Positions 11,300 to 21,376 of a DNA stretch of 64,000 nucleotides are shown here, one piece after another. Source of the DNA: Diabrotica undecimpunctata (taxonomy: Eukaryota > Arthropoda > Insecta > Coleoptera > Chrysomelidae); contig NC_092806.1 of NCBI RefSeq assembly GCF_040954645.1, forward strand, positions 25,817,644 to 25,881,643, read 5' to 3'. Below the pieces are notes generated by a model. The model searched no databases and was not told where the DNA came from. It worked only from the letters and a program-made list of their open reading frames with translations. Position numbers and translations under genes: made by a program. The stretch's first letter is position 1. Every line of letters begins with the position of its first letter.

Positions 11300-12290
11300 T
11301 CATCTACTATGTTATTCCACAGTGGCTTTTAGTCCATGCCAATTTAACAGTTTTGTCTTGTTGCTGAAGTTCTTTAATTTTATTTATTATATATAATTCA
11401 ATGTAATTTACTTTTGATTTGTGATTTATGGCACCAATTTTACTTAAAGAACTTTTGCTGTCACTATAAATTATAAACTTTGAATGATTTATATTAGATA
11501 AATATTTTAGTGCTTCCACTATCGCTATTAATTCAGCTGTGTATATTCTCATGATGGAATTGAGTTTAAACATTTAACTGTTTTTATTATTGTTATCCCA
11601 GTATGCACATCCCACACCTCCGATACTTTTGGATGCATCTGTATATAGCATATAGCAATCTTTAAACAATTGTGAACTGTCCGGTATAAACATTAATTTT
11701 CTTAAAGACAAAGGCAAATTGCTGTATTGCCTTAAGAAGTGTACCTGAACTTGTTCCAGAGTATTAAAGTCAATATTGTAATTTGGGTTTATGTCATATT
11801 TATATAGTTGTTTATCATATATTGTCATTTTTAAATAGAAATCTACTATATTTAGAGTTTTCTTTTTCAACCCATATTTTTCTGTTAAGTCTGCTAAGAA
11901 CATCCGGTGTATTTTGGATATTAAACTTGACTTTTTCTCGTACTGTCTAACTAAAAGTCTGATGCCAAGTTTTTTTCGCCATTGACATTTTACAGCATTC
12001 GACTTGTGTGTTACTAATGGGTGTACTTCTTAGGGCTCCTATACATATTCTAAGGCATTTATTAACGATTTTCTCTATTTCGTTTAAATGACACTGTGAT
12101 GCGTCACTGTATAATATTGATCCATAGTCGATTATAGCTCTTATATTATTTTTAAATAATAACAAAGAAATATTTGGATCTGCTCCCTATCGTAAGTGTG
12201 ACACGAATCGAAGAAGATTTATTCCCTTTTCAGTTTTTTAACTATATTATTTATGCGTTCTTTAAAGAGAAGCTGTCTATCAAGAGTACT
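11300..12290 (-). pseudogene. I-clade-type LINE fragment with RNase H domain
   Basis: On the minus strand, about 12165-11947 shows an RT C-terminal segment (IDYGSILYSDASQCHLNEIE). 11903-11574 leads into an RNase H domain (MLYTDASKSIGGVGCAYW, with the first Asp). 11573-11307 continues it (YTAELIAIVEALKYL, then IYSDSKSSL and a W-x-x-SHCGI block). Blocks are in different frames or end in stops. A RNase H domain after the RT is a feature of I-group non-LTR retrotransposons. The 5' boundary near 12290 is uncertain. Confidence 0.75.
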
Positions 12291-12418
12291 ACAGCTAAAT
12301 ATATTAATTAGCGTCAAAAAAGACAACATATCCAACAATCTTAGGAGCTGTTTTAGAATATATCCAAAGCAGATACCCAAAACAATTTCAAAACAGTTTC
12401 CAAAATGTTTACTTTATA

Positions 12419-13844
12419 TACTAAGTGACATAGAAATTCGAACACCCAGTTTAAATGATTTTATTTCAATAAAATTTGGTGTAATTAATTTATCTTATTA
12501 AAAAAAAACAAGTGATAAAGTTTTTAGCCTTATCAGTTGGAGATTCCGGTTTTTATACTTTTTGTTTTTAAATTCACTAACAATCTAAACATAAATATTT
12601 CAGCCGTAGTAAAGATCCAAATTTGGCGGATTGTGGTTCTTAACATTCTTTGCGATTGGTTACGATGCCTAGAGTACGGAGACCTGTACGATTTCGTCAA
12701 CTTAGTGAGTTTGTTAGGGGCCGTATAATGGGATTTCGGAAAGCTGGACTTTCTTTTCGGGAAGTTGCAGTTAGAGTGCAAAGAAGTGTAGACACCGTGG
12801 TTAGGTGTTGTTAGGCATGGCTTCAAGAAGGCCGTACGCAAAGAGCAAGGGGCACTGGACGCCGCCGTAGAACAACAGACCGTGAAGATCGCCGCCTAAG
12901 ATTATTGGCCTTAGGAGACCGTTTCTCCACTACCAGCTCCATTGCAAATGAATAGTTTGCAGAACACGGAAGACCTATTGGAATGCGAAGTGTTTACCGA
13001 CGAATGAGAAGTTTTGGCTTATTTTCATACCGACCACACTGGGTCCTCCCTTTAACTCCAGAACACCGCCGTAATCGCCTTCAGTGGTGCAAAAAACGGT
13101 CACTCTGGAATCATGAATGGAACAGTATTGTCTTTAGTGATGAGTCTCGATTTTGTTTAGGCATGCACGATAGTCAAGCGAGGGTTAGAAGGCGACGTGG
13201 TGAAAGGAGGAATCCACAGTTTTTTGTTGAAAGACATGTTTATCACACTGTTGGAGTTATGGTTTGGGGTGCTATAGCTTATGGTTCCAGGTCACCTTTA
13301 ATCTTCATCAGAGGTAACATAAACGCGCAGCGTTATATCCAAGAAGTTCTAGAACCCCACCTTTTACCCTATCTTGACACCCTGACAAATCCAACTTTCC
13401 AACAAGATAATGCCCGACCACATGTTGCAAGAGTCACAATAGACTTCTTTCAACATAATGATGTCATATTTTTAGCATGGCCACCAAGATCTCCTGACTT
13501 ATCCCCAATTAAGCACGTTTGGGATATGATGGGTAGGAGATTGCTCAATTTCCAACGTTCTCCTAAGACTCTACAAGCACTTCGAGAGGAGTTGGTGATT
13601 GCCTGGAATGAGATAGCACAAGAGGACATTAACCACCCAATCAGAAGCATGTCTAGGCGCGTTGAAGAATGCGTAACACATCGGGGTGCATCCACACATT
13701 ATTAAAGGTAAAAGGGCTTTAAAGCAGTGCAATTATTTTGAAATTTTAATCATTTACTTATTATGCTTCATTAAGTACTTATACACAATTTTATTAAAAT
13801 AAAATCATTTAAACTGGGTGTTCGGATTTCTATGTCACTTAGTA
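12419..13844 (+). mobile_element. Tc1-like DNA transposon with 55-60-bp TIRs
   Basis: The element begins TACTAAGTGACATAGAAATT and ends with its near-perfect inverse complement. The terminal repeats match with only a few mismatches for about 58 bp. TA dinucleotides flank both ends (12417-12418 and 13845-13846), the standard Tc1/mariner target. Total length is 1426 bp, normal for an autonomous Tc1-like element. It contains one plus-strand transposase gene with three inactivating changes. Confidence 0.92.
12665..13705 (+). pseudogene. Tc1-like transposase, two stops and a mutated catalytic Glu
   Basis: One frame runs from the ATG at 12665 to the TAA at 13703-13705, 346 codons, the usual length for Tc1 transposases. 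An N-terminal paired-like DNA-binding region (MPRVRRPVRFRQLSEFV) is interrupted by TAG at 12812-12814 (codon 50) and TAG at 12953-12955 (codon 97). The DDE domain follows: VFSDESRF with the first Asp, FQQDNARPHVA with the second, and SPDLSPIKHVWD. In that last motif the expected catalytic Glu, 34 residues after the second Asp (DD34E spacing), is Lys (AAG at 13511-13513). The protein would be catalytically dead even without the stops. The frame from 12983 onward stays open by chance of recent death. Confidence 0.92.
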
Positions 13845-13846
13845 TA

Positions 13847-15024
13847 TTATTATTTTAATCTAGCAACACCGTAATAATTTTCACTGTATCTATCTCATAC
13901 TAGTAAATTAGTATCCATGTAATACTTTTTCATACCATTGCCATCATTAATCTATTTAAAATCAAATCCTTTAAAATATACTGTGATGGTTTTCATACTT
14001 CTAAGGAAATAAAATATGTCAACTATTAAAATATCGATTTCCGCAAAGACCTGCCTTCTCTTGGATTCCCACATCTCGGATTCTCCGGATGACCACAGGC
14101 TATAAAATTAACGTCCACGACACTGGAATGTATGAAAAACAGAGAACATGGAGGGAACGACTTGTTTTATCGATGGAATCACTTTACTGTAGAAGTTCGT
14201 GGTTTTCTAATCGGACATGAAAATATCGAAGTCTACATAAAAGGGCAGTCAGAACGACACTGCTGCCTCTTGCAAAAACAGCATAAATTCAGTGTTGATG
14301 ATTTGATAAGAATGACATCGAAGTGTAAGTGTACAAGCAGATAAAATGGGATAACTAGTGAGGGAAAAACGGAATGTGATTTTTTGTCGGCCTGGGAACT
14401 AATATTCATTTTTATCTTAAGTCTTCGTGTTCTGCAGGTGTATTTCAATAAACTTGTTCGGGATCTTCTTACAGTTTAACCTTATTGAAAATATTTTTTA
14501 ATAATTTGATGTTTCATGTGTACAACTATTTGTATTTTCAAAATTATTGTGTGATCTAAAATTAGCAGTTAAAATATACAGGGTGTCCCGAAAAATAGTG
14601 CGTTCCCTAACGATATGTGCTGATTGCAGAATTTAAAACAAAAAAGTCTTATAACATTTTTTTATAAAGTCAAAAGTTTTCAAAAAATAAATTATTAATT
14701 TTTATTAATTTTAATCCATTTGATTATTGTTCACAGAAAAGCAAATACAGCCGGCAACGTTGCGTTCCTAGTTATTCTTCGTTAATTAATGTAAATCAGC
14801 TATCATGAATCATCGATCGTTAGGCATAATATGTATCGATACTGATAAAAGTGATAGAGAAAAAGCATATTTATTGTTTTTATTAAATATTTAATAATTA
14901 AGATTTGAATACTCTGCAAGGAAACTAAGTTCCTGTAGTTGGCTGTATACCATATATCACAAAAAATTTTTGTTAATATCCTTTATAAAAGATATATAAA
15001 TTAAAAAACCCAAACGGGCTATGT
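13847..15024. other. no gene recognised
   Basis: No convincing gene. A plus-strand frame at 14132-14344 (70 codons) has no recognisable motif. At about 14579 the sequence CAGGGTGTCCCGAAAAATAG resembles the kind of terminus seen on several insect DNA transposons, but I found no matching inverted partner. Confidence 0.35.
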
Positions 15025-15082
15025 CATGAAGACAAAACGTTTTCGGAATCCATATTCCATCATCAGTGTCTAGGTGTACATG
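15025..15082 (-). ncRNA. minimal hammerhead ribozyme motif
   Basis: The minus strand (15082 to 15025) matches the hammerhead fold part by part. The 5' side of stem I is CATG...TAGACA, followed by the core CTGATGA (complement of 15060-15066). Stem II is GGAAT-ATGG-ATTCC, followed by GAA. A palindromic short stem III, AACGTT, comes next, then T at the cleavage position and the 3' side of stem I (TGTCTTCATG), whose TGTCT pairs with AGACA and CATG with CATG. One extra T follows the core before stem II. Minimal hammerheads with palindromic stem III, active as dimers, are known from Penelope-like elements, and a Penelope-like fragment lies 8 kb away. No Penelope protein borders this site. Confidence 0.6.
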
Positions 15083-15595
15083 TTTTGAGCCACTAAATAT
15101 CTGGTTAAAAACCCGTTAAAAGTTATATTATGTTACAATTTAGTTTATATTATTTAGTATTATATTTAAGAATTTCCGAAGAATGGTCTTCATCCTAATA
15201 TCCCAATTCAGCTTTGTGTAGTTCTTGTTTTGATTCGCTTCCACTTCCGTCTTTATTTAGTACTTCCAAGCTGTATTAAATGAACGTACTAAATTAAAAA
15301 ATATAGCATCACATTTTTGGTTTGTAGCAAGAACTTCATGTATCTCACTTTTTCTGCACTCCGAGCTCCTCTAAAGGTATTTTGCTCGGAGATTAAGAAA
15401 TTGGAATTTTCTAAAACCCATAAGTGCCTGAAGTTAACAATATTTACTATTAATTTATATGCTGTCTATGTCAGAGATATGGGTCGGTATCATTCTGGGT
15501 CATATTTAGGTTTGTCAGTTTTTAGAAGATGAATGACTATTGCCTTTGACCAAATAGCTGCCCATTGGTGGTAAAGCCAAATTTTGTTTAATATG
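15083..15595. other. no gene recognised
   Basis: No supported gene. A 71-codon plus frame at 15317-15532 lacks recognisable features. The stretch follows the hammerhead motif and could be the rest of the same decayed repeat. Confidence 0.3.
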
Positions 15596-15830
15596 TTTAA
15601 GAGATACGTTATGGCCGAAACATGTTTCAGAAATGCTAAAGAAATATCATCAGGTCCAATCCTTTGGATTAAGAAGAGATGGGTTTATCTCTTGAAAAGA
15701 GATAGGATGGTTAGAGATACGTTATGGCCGTAACAGGAAAATGTTTCAGAAATGCTGAAGGAATATCATCAGGTTCAATCCTTTGGGTTAAGGAGAGATA
15801 AGTTTATCTCTTGAAAAGAGATAGTATGGT
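15596..15830. repeat. tandem duplication of a ~115-bp unit
   Basis: Two adjacent units both run from TTAGAGATACGTTATGGCCG through GTTTCAGAAATGCT, ATATCATCAGGTYCAATCC and TTATCTCTTGAAAAGAGATA. The second begins near 15711. They differ by scattered substitutions and small indels. Each unit ends in a small palindrome, TATCTCTTGAAAAGAGATA. No coding role is evident. Confidence 0.75.
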
Positions 15831-15983
15831 TTAAGAAATTATTTTAAATTTTAAACAGGTGAATGGGGTTTTGTTCGGCGAATTCTTTGGCGTTAAGAAA
15901 ATTGGAAAATTATTATTTTCTCTTAAATTTGTGAACTTATGTAGAGTATGTAAACAAGATATTTTTCTAACTTTGTTCCAGAC

Positions 15984-15985
<2 letters not shown>

Positions 15986-16037
<52 letters not shown>

Positions 16038-16089
16038 GAGAGGGGGAGAGAGGGGGAGAGAGAGAGAGAGGGAGAGAGATAGAGAGGGA
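15986..16089. repeat. (GA)n microsatellite, interrupted
   Basis: About 100 bp of AG dinucleotides with a few C and G interruptions in the second half. The long apparent reading frames across it on both strands are artefacts of the repeat. Confidence 0.95.
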
Positions 16090-16224
16090 GTATGGCTATT
16101 AATTTCCGATACGTACTTATTCCATAAAAATATGTTAGCGGTTTTGACAGTTAACTGTGCCCCTGCTTTTAGCATTTTAAATTTTACTTTATTTTGAGGT
16201 ATTTTATGCTTCTTGTATCAATTT

Positions 16225-16945
16225 AGGGCAGATTTATTTCACGGATTGCTGTAGCACAACATTCATTCCACCACGGTACAGGACATCGACCGTTAACAGA
16301 TTTACCAATATATTTCTGAGCAGAGCGTTTAAGATAAGTTGATTAAACTGCTCTGTAGTCAAGTTATTATCGTCTGTTCTTTCCAAAGTGGAAATATGAT
16401 TGTCTATATATTAGGAGAATTTTTGCCAATTTGCATTTATTATTCTCCACTTAAATATAAATATGGGAAAAATTAACGTGGAAAAATTATGGTTTCTAAT
16501 AAGGATTATTAAGTGGTCACTACCATATGTACTCGTCTAGGCTAGAGCCTCCCAACTGAGACAGGTTGATCTAACATATCTAACATATGAGCATTTAAGT
16601 CACCTAGAATTATACCAGGACGTGGCAGTTGATCTAATAACCTGCAAAAGCTATCAGAATTTACGTGTATTTCACAAGGAAGGTAAACATTGCAAACGGA
16701 CACTAAACTGGTAGTTGTGATTCTGACAGCTACAGCCTCTAAATCACTAAATATTTGAATTTGCACCGCCTCGATGGATTTGTTTACTGGTATCGGTACA
16801 CCACCGCTTGCATGACTTGCATTTGTACGTTCTCCGAAAACAAGTGAAACATTTAGAATTGTACAATTTGTTGGTTTTTAAGTTTGTCTTTTTTAAACAG
16901 ATAATATCTGGAGAATACATTGGAGAATACATCTGGAGAAACATT
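16225..16945 (-). pseudogene. I-clade-type LINE endonuclease fragment
   Basis: On the minus strand, 16945-16542 carries an apurinic-like endonuclease domain: PDIICLKKTNL, then after a frameshift GGVPIPVNKSIEAVQ, FSDLEAVAVRI, VCNVYLPCE and LPRPGIILGDLNAH (the GDxNAH catalytic motif). After a stop the same strand continues to about 16225 with CPVPWWNECCATAIREI, the P-W-W block that follows the endonuclease in I-group elements. It may belong to the same element as the RNase H piece at 11.3-12.3 kb, which is on the same strand and in the expected order, but the two are not contiguous. Confidence 0.7.
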
Positions 16946-17349
16946 GAAGCTTGGACATTGAAGAAACAACAAATAAGAAAAATAGAAGCGTTCGAAATGT
17001 GGTGTTACAGAAGAATATTAAAAATTCAGTGGGTTCAAAGGATTACCAATGCTGAGGTACTACGACGTCTAAATAAGGAGTTAGAAATTATGAACAGCAT
17101 AAAAAGAAGAAAACTAGAATATTTGGGTCACATAACCAGAGGAGAAAAATATGAGCTGCTGAGAATTATTATGCAAGGAAGGATCCAAGAAAGAAGAAGC
17201 ATAGGAAGAAGACGCATCTCCTGGCTGAAGAACCTTAGAGAATGGTTTAACTGTAGTTCACTACAACTTTTCAGAGCAGCAGCCAACAAAGTGACCATAG
17301 CCGTTATGATATCCAACCTCCGATAGGAGATGGAACTTTAAGAAGAAGA
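16938..17349 (+). mobile_element. 5'-truncated LINE family A copy
   Basis: Encodes the conserved C-terminal domain: EAWTLKKQQIRKIEAFEMWC, KIQWVQRITNAEVLRRL, YLGHITRGEKYELL, GRRRISWLKNLREW, then LFRAAANKVTIAVMI, with a stop at 17324-17326. It ends GGAACTTTAAGAAGAAG. ATCTGGAGAA occurs at both edges (near 16928 and 17350), a plausible 10-bp target duplication. The LINE then sits at the 5' side of the minus-strand I-type endonuclease fragment. The remaining frame is undamaged. Confidence 0.75.
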
Positions 17350-17374
17350 TCTGGAGAATATACAGATAACATCA

Positions 17375-17566
17375 AGATATATAATAATCCAGAATTGAAC
17401 AAGCAAGGAAAATATTCATAAGCATGAAAACATTTTTTACAAGATCAGACCTTAGTCTACAGCTTAAAATCCGAATGAACAGATGTTACGTTTTTTCTGT
17501 CTTACTGTATGGCTGTGAAAGTTGGACAATGGAATCTGAAATAGAAAAAAGAATAGATGCCTTTGA

Positions 17567-17644
<78 letters not shown>

Positions 17645-17985
17645 CGAATGTTGAGGATTCCATGGGTACAAAGAGTTACTAATGTTGAGGTACTTCGTCG
17701 CATGTGTAAACAAAAAGAATTACTAAGAATAATCAAAGAGAGGAAAATGCAATACTTGGGTCATGTGTTGAGAGGCAAAAGATATGAATTATTTCAAGTT
17801 ATACTGGAAGGAAAAGTACAGGGCAAAAGATCAGTAGGAAGACGCCAGAACTCGTGGCTGAAAGACCTGAGGAGATGGTTCGACTGCTCATCCGCAGAGA
17901 TCTTTCTCGCAGCAGTTTCCAAAACTATAATTGCCATTTGGATTGCCAACCTTCGAAAGGAGACGGCGCAATGAGAAAAAGAATA
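17375..17985 (+). mobile_element. LINE family A copy split by a (TA)35 repeat
   Basis: A second family A C-terminal segment directly downstream of the previous copy: FFTRSDLSLQLKIRMNRCYV, SVLLYGCESWTM, RIDAFEMY, then the TA microsatellite at 17571-17640. The frame resumes at RRMLRIPWVQRVTNVEVLRR and runs to a stop at 17972-17974. The microsatellite sits exactly where relatives encode four to five residues (FEMW-x-x-RR). This suggests local slippage expansion inside the old coding sequence, not a separate insertion. Confidence 0.75.
17571..17640. repeat. (TA)35 microsatellite
   Basis: Seventy bases of uninterrupted TA inside a LINE reading frame. Long Ile/Tyr frames on both strands are artefacts of the repeat. 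Confidence 0.98.
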
Positions 17986-18099
17986 CAGATAACAGAAATT
18001 GTAGCAGAGGTAGACGATTTAAAAATCTAATAATGTTTTACTGCAGAATTGAGTTAAATGTTGTTAACAGATTCGGAGTGAGAGGATACTGAACGATTG

Positions 18100-18690
18100 T
18101 CTTGTCTACAGAGTAGTCACTGTCTATGTCAGATATATCTTTCCCTAAATGGTTAAGTGTTTTTGCAGTGTTGTAAACTTGGTTTTTGTTGATCTATTAT
18201 TTGAACATTGATAGCTGAATTTTAAAAGATGGAGTAAACTAACCATATCATTTGTAAATTTTTTGACGACGTTAATACTGTCGGGTGAACTTTAGATATT
18301 ATCAATCATTAAGGATAATTGATAGTAGTTTAAAACGAAAGATGGTGTATGACTATTAATAAAATTTTCAAGAGTTTTCCGTTTAGATGGGTCGTTGGAT
18401 GAGCGTTTTTTTTATTTAGAAGCTTTGTGTTTTGTGAAGATTTTGTAATGAAAGTGCTGAATCTGTAGGAGGAGTAATTATCTTAAAAAAACTGCGTCTT
18501 ATGGCAGTACTTACGTTGGCGCCAGTATTATCAGAGTTTTCACTTAGATGTTGTGGCTTATAATCATTGTTTTTACTGTGATAAATCATTTTTAAGCCAA
18601 TATTTTTTAATTTATGGCAAAGTACTTCATGAGGAATAGTTGGTGATACATTTGAAAGTAGCATCAGATGGTGCTAATATAAGTCGACGT
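18100..18690 (-). pseudogene. possible I-clade LINE ORF1 remnant
   Basis: On the minus strand a 82-codon frame (18664-18416) begins NVSPTIPHEVLCHKLKNIGL, which resembles the RNA-binding region of ORF1 proteins of I-group LINEs. A second stretch near 18230-18150 contains NRSTKTKFTTLQKHL, similar to a block I associate with the same proteins. The frame is broken between them. The match is from memory and moderate. Confidence 0.4.
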
Positions 18691-19540
18691 GCCTTTAAAA
18701 TTTGATGATCAACCTCGATTAGTCATGATAATTCATATAATCCTCTAATAGTTACTTAGTAGATAGATATCTGCAAATTATATTATTTGATAAATGCGAA
18801 CAGAAAATAATATTTTTAAGTCCTATTATGCTCCCTAAGGAAATAAGGTAATCCCGAAGACGAGCTCCATCGATTGCGCCGAAAGTTATAGCTTAATCTT
18901 CTTTTTGGAAATTGCTGCTTTGATAAAGCTGTGAAATATGACTTAACAATGGTATATTGGCTTTGCTCCATAGTTATCTTGGACAGTAAGCCGAAAGAAA
19001 AACACTTTTTATTACTGCACAGCCAGGGACAGCATCTTCATATATATTAACAAATTAATAGTTTTACTATGTAGTTCAGATTTTGTGTATACTGTGTATA
19101 TTTAACTTATGTACAGATATTTTAATAGATTTTTGTTTCATAGCTAATGTTAAAGTGTTGCTATAACAACTGTTTTGAGTAGATAAAGTATCACTTTAAC
19201 CGCAAGGATAAATAAAGTGATACTTTAACAGCAAGAGTAGATAAAATGTTCTAACTTTTTTTTATTCAATAAAATTTACAAATTCAAACACATTAAGGAT
19301 TAAAAACAACTGAAATTTTACAATTATTAACATTATTAGAAATATCTATTTTTGGAGCATCACAACTTGTACTCGTTTGCTTAAACACTTGATTCGAGGT
19401 ACTGGACTGATTTTCTGGTCCGCCAAGTATACACTTGGATACAGCAATTTTATTGCTTATTGACTGTTCAATGTAAGATTCTGCAACAGATGACGATTTC
19501 TATCCACCTTAACGTTTAACTTTTAAAGAGGAAAAGACAG
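18691..19540. other. no gene recognised
   Basis: AT-rich, without a supported gene. It contains the perfect inverted repeat described at 19184-19227. Confidence 0.35.
19184..19227. repeat. 15-bp perfect inverted repeat
   Basis: TAAAGTATCACTTTA (19184-19198) and its exact inverse complement (19213-19227) with a 14-base spacer. It lies downstream of the Crypton-like pseudogene. Function unknown. Confidence 0.75.
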
Positions 19541-19672
19541 TTAAGATTTGATTTCACGTACAGGGCGCCTGCGCATTTGCTTATAGTATTTCGGCCTAAT
19601 AGGCCTCATCAGAACGGCTTTCGCAGTCGCTCTGAACGTGAAAATAAATATTTTCTGTCTTAGGAAGCAACT
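19540..19672 (-). repeat. repeat with hammerhead-like core, copy 1
   Basis: On the minus strand, CTGATGA (complement of 19606-19612) is followed by a stem GGCC-TATTA-GGCC and then GAAA (complement of 19589-19592), the two conserved strands of a hammerhead. An outer pair CACGTTCAGAGCG / CGCCCTGTACGTG (complement of 19640-19628 and 19567-19555) pairs at 11 of 13 positions and would close stem I. The stretch after GAAA does not give a standard U-H cleavage site. A homologous copy lies at 47.6 kb. Confidence 0.5.
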
Positions 19673-20663
19673 CTAACATGGCTTCGTATAGACGCAAATA
19701 CGACATCTGATAATAAAATCCGTAAACTAATTTTCGAAACCAAAAGTTTAACTTTTACTAGATCAGCTCCAGAATTTGCGAACATAGTAGCTGAAGAACG
19801 ACGGAAACAATGCCCCGTGTACATTTCTGAATTTGCAAGTTTCAAAAAATCTGCAATCTTCTTGGGGATATTATATATAGTGTTAATCCCCACCGGTTGA
19901 GTAGTGCACTTTTGCTGTCGGTAATTTACAAAAAACTTACTGTGAGGTACGTTTTTGGGGCTCAAGGCAATATACTTTCTCACAATTTCCAAGAAACTCA
20001 CTCTACTTTTCTTGTCAGTAATACAAAACGACTTTTCCTGCTTGGTTTTAGTATCAGATAATGAAACGATTATCACCGATTTTCTGTTGTCCACGTTAAA
20101 CACTTCTAACTTGTATAATTCATCTGACCTAGTCGCTCCATGCACACCAAAAATAGCAATAACCTTCATCAACAAATAGACGTCATCAGGAGCTTCTGTC
20201 AGAAATTTAATAATGTCATCTGACTCCAGGATTTTGAACTTTTTAGCTTTGTATCCTCCACTCAGGTTTTTAGTAAGGTGGTTAACTTGCTGAATTTAGA
20301 AATGTCACAATTTTCATTCACCAACAACGTACGCTTCAGCATCGAATAATACGACCATAATGACGATGGCATCGCTTTCTTCGACTTTTCAGAAAAATAC
20401 GCCAGAAGTATTTTTTCACTCACGCCATTAATATTCTTAATGCTTTTCCACTTTTTAAAAGACTGGTATTCTTTCTCATACATCATCCTAGATTTTTGTG
20501 GCAACAATAAACTTTCTGCTTCCAACGCTGCATTTTCTACATCTGATGGCAAGTTTTCCTTTTCTTGTGTCAATTCTTTTCCGTCCATTTCGTATTTATT
20601 CACTTTGTACACAAAACGCAACAATATTCTCCGCAAAAACCAAACGTAACATTTGTTTGACAT
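19660..20663 (-). pseudogene. Crypton-type tyrosine recombinase gene, broken
   Basis: The first part (20663-20262) has an N-terminal SAM-like region (SLLLPQKSRMMYEKEYQSF, then LLAYFSEKSKKAMPSSLWSY). One frameshift near 20270 separates it from the catalytic half, open from about 20270 to 19660. That half has GVHGATRSDELYKL with the first catalytic Arg, a conserved VGINTIYNIPKKIADFL block, and TGHCFRRSSATMFANSGADL with the His-x-x-Arg pair. The expected C-terminal segment with the Tyr nucleophile is absent; the frame runs into the neighbouring repeat. I recognise the arrangement from insect proteins related to Crypton DNA transposons and the vertebrate KIAA1958/ZMYM group. It would bind and recombine DNA if intact. 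Confidence 0.7.
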
Positions 20664-20794
20664 TTGTTGACAGAGTAATTCATATCCCTAGCAACGGAGC
20701 AACACAATTGCGATTTTTGTGCCAAAAATTACAATTTTCTTTGAAATTCTATTTTTTACCTGAACTTGAAGTCTTGCTATAAAAAAAAATATTG

Positions 20795-20913
20795 TATTGC
20801 ACACGACGATAAAATCGCATTATCTTCTCGAGCATAATTAGCGTCTCGACTGACGTCTCGACGCTAAAAAACGCTCTCGAAGATAAAGTACAATTTTATC
20901 GTCTTGTACAATA
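20795..20913. repeat. foldback repeat with ~55-bp arms
   Basis: The left arm (20795-20850) and right arm (20852-20913) are near inverse complements: ACGATAAAAT...TTATCTT...CTCGAG...TTAGCGTCTCGAC against GTCTCGACGCTAA...ATTTTATCGT. No coding signal. It sits about 130 bp beyond the 5' end of the recombinase relic and could be its terminal structure or an independent MITE. Confidence 0.65.
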
Positions 20914-21376
20914 AATAACTATTAGATAACAAAAAAATTCATCACACACTTATTAAAAACATTTTTTAACGTTTCGCTTATAGAATTACTGAAATGAAAA
21001 CGTTTCACTCAGAGATTTAATGAAATAAAATGTAGATTTTGTAAATTATGCATGCCTGTGTGTTTTGGCTCTCGGAGATTAGTCTTCTGAGAATTTACGT
21101 TAATTTTAAAATACATCATAGTGTAATTAAATCTCTTTTCTATTTTATGTCCAGCTACCGTATTATGTTAATTGTTGATTGTATGTTCTTTTATATTGTT
21201 GAGGTTAAACAATGCAACCGTTTGAGTAGCTAACCATAAGAAATTATCAGGAACAGTTTATTTAAATTTGTGGTTATTGGTGGTAATGTAAGTCTAATTT
21301 TTTGTAATTTACAGTAAATAATTATGATTTTGTCAGTTCTGCAAATGACATATTATTATTATAGATCTATTGCATA
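20914..21376. other. no gene recognised
   Basis: AT-rich. A 61-codon plus frame at 21048-21233 is unremarkable. Confidence 0.3.

Noticed and set aside
14579..14780. A complete DNA transposon starting CAGGGTGTCCCG
   Set aside because: No inverted partner or transposase code could be paired with it in the window.
15831..16197. Long open frames on both strands across 15.8-16.2 kb
   Set aside because: They are produced by the (GA)n repeat, which has no stops in these frames; flanks show no protein-like composition.
17424..17736. Ile/Tyr-rich frames on both strands at the TA repeat
   Set aside because: Artefact of (TA)35; only the plus-strand LINE code on both sides is real.
19540..19672. Calling this repeat a functional hammerhead ribozyme
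   Set aside because: The core and stems fit, but the segment after GAAA lacks a clear U-H cleavage site, so it is reported only as hammerhead-like.
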